Shown: in pieces, positions 54,997-57,837 of the stretch | Layout: every line of letters begins with the position of its first letter | Numbering within the stretch: the stretch's first letter is position 1 | Virus record (IMG/VR): IMGVR_UViG_3300000553_000044 | Span: 1-57,837 of that record | Direction: 5' to 3' (one strand) | DNA: 57,837 bases | Source: a virus | Notes under the pieces: generated by a model | Told to the model about the DNA's origin: nothing | Databases searched by the model: none | The model's input: only the letters and a program-made list of their open reading frames with translations | Translations under genes and position numbers: made by a program

Positions 54997-57837
54997 TGAA
55001 TACTCTCGAGTTCTTCCAATCAATACTGCCACCAACAGGTAGTTACTACCTAGCAACAATTAGCAAGCCACGCAAAGGTAGTAAGTCTAAGTCGTTTACG
55101 ATTCACTATGACTATGATTCGTTAGAAACTCTAGCTGCAGGTGTAGAAGCCCATAAGAACAATAAAGGGATCAATCTATATCATGCATGTGGTTCTTACA
55201 AGGAGCCATTCTTAGAAGTTAACGGACAAAAATCTTATCGAGTAGAAGATAACTGGGCAGAAGCCAAAGCCCTATGGATTGACCTAGATTGCGGTCAAGA
55301 TAAGTTCGACAAAGGTGAAGGCTACCTCAATCAAAAAGAAGCATGGTTAGCTATCGGCAAATTCTGCAAAGAAGCTAACTTCCCATTACCGATGGTAGTT
55401 AACTCTGGGAACGGAGTACATTGCTATTGGCCATTAACTAAGGCTATCCCCGCTGCGAAGTGGAGAGTATTAGCCACCACATTTAAGTCTGTACTCGCTC
55501 ATCATGGAGTATTGGCTGACCCAACATGTACTGCTGACTTCGCACGTATCCTCCGCCCTGCTGGAGCATTTAATAACAAAGGGGATGAAGGTAAGCTTGT
55601 CAAAGTAATGAAGCAAGTAGAGCCTATCAAGGCTAGCTTTATCGCAGAGAGACTTAAAGAATTAGTTGCACAGGCAAATATTCAGCCTGAAGCTGTACGT
55701 TCGTATTCAAGTATTAACGATGACTTGATGACCCCCATCACAAGAATTCCTAGTTATGCAGATGAAATTGCCAATCATTGTGAGCAGTTTCGTAATGTTA
55801 GAGATACACAAGGTTCTGGTAACTATGAAACATGGAGACACGTAATAGGTTCAATGTCTTTGTGCGAAGAAGGTATTGAGTTAGCGCATCAATGGAGTGA
55901 GCGACGTGCTGAGTTAGGCCATTCAAATACTGATACTGAAGTTAAGTTTAGTACTTGGAATGGTGGAGCATCTTTGTGCAGTACGTTTGAGAAGAACAAT
56001 CCATCAGGATGTGAAGGCTGCCCTCACAAGGGGAAGATTAATTCACCAATCTCGTTGGGTTACAAAGAAGTTGCTCAAGTTGAACTGCCAGTAGAAGAAA
56101 CTATAAGTGAAGCTGAAGAAGTTATAGCAGAGGAAGAAGATTCACCAAAGCTCCCACAAGGATATTCATACCAAGCTGGAATTATGATTCGTCATATGAA
56201 GGACAAGGATGGAACTCCGATTGCTTTCTCATTTAGTAACACCCTTTTCTACCCTACTAAGAGAATCAGAACTGAAGATGGTACATATGCTCTTGAGATG
56301 TGCATGCACATTAATGGTCTAGTACGTGTCTTTGATATCGAAACAAAATCACTTAATACTCCAGCCAAGATGATGGATGCATTAGGTCAGTATGAAATAA
56401 CCACAACAAATAATAAGGATGCCGTTATGCACTTATCAGCATATATGCGAGACAGCCTAGAGAAGTTAAAGCGTGAGACCCAAGAAGTTGCTACGTTACT
56501 TAACTTTGGATGGAGTAGAGAGAAAGACTATTACTTACTAGGCACAACGCTGTACCACAAAGATACAACAACCCGTCAGGTATTACTGGGTGGGAAAGCT
56601 AAGGATGAAGTAGCAAAGTACCCACCACCAAAAGGCGATCATAAGCTGTATGGTGAGCAGTTGATTAAGCTATACGCAGAGAAAGGCTATGAGCATTACC
56701 AAGCTACGATTAGTTCTTTATTTGGATCTTGCTTGATTCCACTTCACCCTACTGAAACCTACAATGGAATTTTGTTTAATCTATATGGTGATTCAGGATA
56801 TGGAAAGTCCACAGTAAACAACGCTGGGTTACTAGCATTTGGTTCTCCAAAAGAGCAGACCATTAATGGTTCCCCAGAAGGCACAACTACCAATGCTTTG
56901 TACACAACCTTTGCTGCTGTAGGTACTCAACCGTTACTGATGGATGAAATAGCAAAGATACGTCAAGAGATGCTTTCTGGATTACTTTATAACTTAGTAA
57001 CTGGTAAGGATAAACAACGTAATAGCTATGCCTCTGGTAAGAACCGTAAAGAAGCTGCTGACCCATTTGGTCTTATGCTCCACGGAACATCGAATCAGAG
57101 TTTGCTAGGTACTCTTGCATCTAATAACGGAAACACTTATGCAGAAGCTTTGCGTATGGTTGAGTTGAACATGAATAGTTTTGCTAAGCCTCATCAATCT
57201 ACTGATGAAGTAAACGCAGCGATTAGTATCATGGCTGACAATATGGGTTCTGCAGGTGCAGCGTATATAAGGCACTTAGTTGCGAATATCCCTACTATAA
57301 AAGACCGTACTGCTTATTGGGAAAAACGAATTGCGGTTAAGTTACCTGATAGTGATCTACGTTTCTATCGTGGTTGGTGCGCTTGTACTATGGCTGCAGC
57401 TGAGATTACTAACACCCTAGAAATTACTGCATGGGATATCGAAGCTTTGTTTGCTTTCACAGAGAGCATGCTTTTAGGTCAGATTAAACGGGTTAAAGCC
57501 AATAACATTATTAGTCCTGAAGCTGCGCTCAGTATGTTCTTGAGTGACTTGCAAGGTCACATTATTGTTACTAGTGAATACCGAGATAGCCGTCACCAGT
57601 CTGGACTTCAGACTTCTCAAGCTGTTGTTATTGGGGAAGCTAAAGCTAGATTAGTAACTGGTGTAGCAGGGCCTAAGCAGATGGATCATTACCATGGAAG
57701 ACTGTACTTCAAGAAGAATGCTTTAAAGACTTGGTGCAATACCAATAATAGAAAGCTAGATCCTGAAGCCATTATGGGTTACATAGAGTCCATGAATTTA
57801 AGGATTCCAATTGGTACAGCTCAAGACCAGTTCACTG
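54996..57837 (+). CDS. Primase-helicase (AEP primase plus DUF927-type helicase), 3' end outside the window
   Basis: Open for 947 codons from ATG 54996 to the window end with no stop. The archaeo-eukaryotic primase part has WIDLDCG (Asp96, Asp98) and SGNGVHCYW (His142), then CTADFARILRPAGAFNNKG. A zinc-like CEGCPHKGKI follows near residue 345. Later, the helicase has Walker A GDSGYGKST (about 598-606) and Walker B LLMDEIAK (about 648). The arrangement matches phage primase-helicases with a DUF927-like ATPase. It should prime and unwind DNA for the family A polymerase. Confidence 0.92.
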   Translation, partial: MNTLEFFQSILPPTGSYYLATISKPRKGSKSKSFTIHYDYDSLETLAAGVEAHKNNKGINLYHACGSYKEPFLEVNGQKSYRVEDNWAEAKALWIDLDCGQDKFDKGEGYLNQKEAWLAIGKFCKEANFPLPMVVNSGNGVHCYWPLTKAIPAAKWRVLATTFKSVLAHHGVLADPTCTADFARILRPAGAFNNKGDEGKLVKVMKQVEPIKASFIAERLKELVAQANIQPEAVRSYSSINDDLMTPITRIPSYADEIANHCEQFRNVRDTQGSGNYETWRHVIGSMSLCEEGIELAHQWSERRAELGHSNTDTEVKFSTWNGGASLCSTFEKNNPSGCEGCPHKGKINSPISLGYKEVAQVELPVEETISEAEEVIAEEEDSPKLPQGYSYQAGIMIRHMKDKDGTPIAFSFSNTLFYPTKRIRTEDGTYALEMCMHINGLVRVFDIETKSLNTPAKMMDALGQYEITTTNNKDAVMHLSAYMRDSLEKLKRETQEVATLLNFGWSREKDYYLLGTTLYHKDTTTRQVLLGGKAKDEVAKYPPPKGDHKLYGEQLIKLYAEKGYEHYQATISSLFGSCLIPLHPTETYNGILFNLYGDSGYGKSTVNNAGLLAFGSPKEQTINGSPEGTTTNALYTTFAAVGTQPLLMDEIAKIRQEMLSGLLYNLVTGKDKQRNSYASGKNRKEAADPFGLMLHGTSNQSLLGTLASNNGNTYAEALRMVELNMNSFAKPHQSTDEVNAAISIMADNMGSAGAAYIRHLVANIPTIKDRTAYWEKRIAVKLPDSDLRFYRGWCACTMAAAEITNTLEITAWDIEALFAFTESMLLGQIKRVKANNIISPEAALSMFLSDLQGHIIVTSEYRDSRHQSGLQTSQAVVIGEAKARLVTGVAGPKQMDHYHGRLYFKKNALKTWCNTNNRKLDPEAIMGYIESMNLRIPIGTAQDQFT

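Noticed and set aside
1-57837. Temperate phage
   Set aside because: No integrase, CI-like repressor or excisionase was seen. Since the window is partial this is not proof, but nothing supports lysogeny.

Overview
The window is a large part of a tailed double-stranded DNA phage genome, AT-rich and gene-dense, with no host-like genes. Most genes abut or overlap by 1 to 8 bases. The virion genes (small and large terminase, portal, scaffold, capsid, three short-tail adaptor-type proteins, a nozzle-like protein carrying Gly-rich repeats, fibres, and a giant 2578-residue virion protein) point to a short-tailed podovirus-like phage. The GH108-type endolysin, a GTA-type three-TM holin and an rrn/lambda-like boxA leader fit a Gram-negative, probably proteobacterial host; the exact host is not determinable from the sequence. 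No single-subunit RNA polymerase, integrase or tRNA is visible, so transcription by host RNA polymerase is inferred, at least for what is in the window.

Layout. Two transcription blocks diverge from a gene-free region at about 33,890-34,298. Leftward (minus strand, 33.9 kb down to 0): two HNH endonucleases and a GNAT protein, small basic proteins, a newly called 49-aa ribbon-helix-helix protein, terminases, portal, small proteins, scaffold, major capsid, adaptors, tail fibres, the lysis cassette (DUF6127-like, holin, endolysin), nozzle, J-like fibre, fibre chaperone, GNAT, internal virion proteins, and finally a small Fis-like HTH gene. Rightward (plus strand, 34.3 kb to the end): an early region with a 163-aa protein and a gene-poor stretch containing many AATAATT elements (candidate origin), a run of small genes, a MoxR / DUF3150-like / zincin-VWA module (37.6-41.8 kb), further small genes including a stand-alone sigma region-4-like protein, a dATP/dGTP-hydrolase-like gene, then replication and recombination: family A DNA polymerase, PD-(D/E)XK nuclease, VRR-NUC, SNF2-type helicase, an SSB-like protein with an acidic tail, and a primase-helicase that runs off the right end.

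Regulation. A 9-bp word, CATACTAAC (or its complement GTTAGTATG), recurs in the few intergenic gaps on both arms. In three gaps it, or a near variant, starts exactly one base after a -35-like hexamer and lies inside a 17-bp promoter spacer. In four gaps the -35-like TTGA contains the TGA stop codon of the preceding gene. I infer a phage-wide regulatory network read by one of three small DNA-binding proteins encoded here (RHH, sigma region-4-like, Fis-like HTH). The early leader also holds a boxA-like sequence followed by a hairpin, in the order of lambda nut sites.
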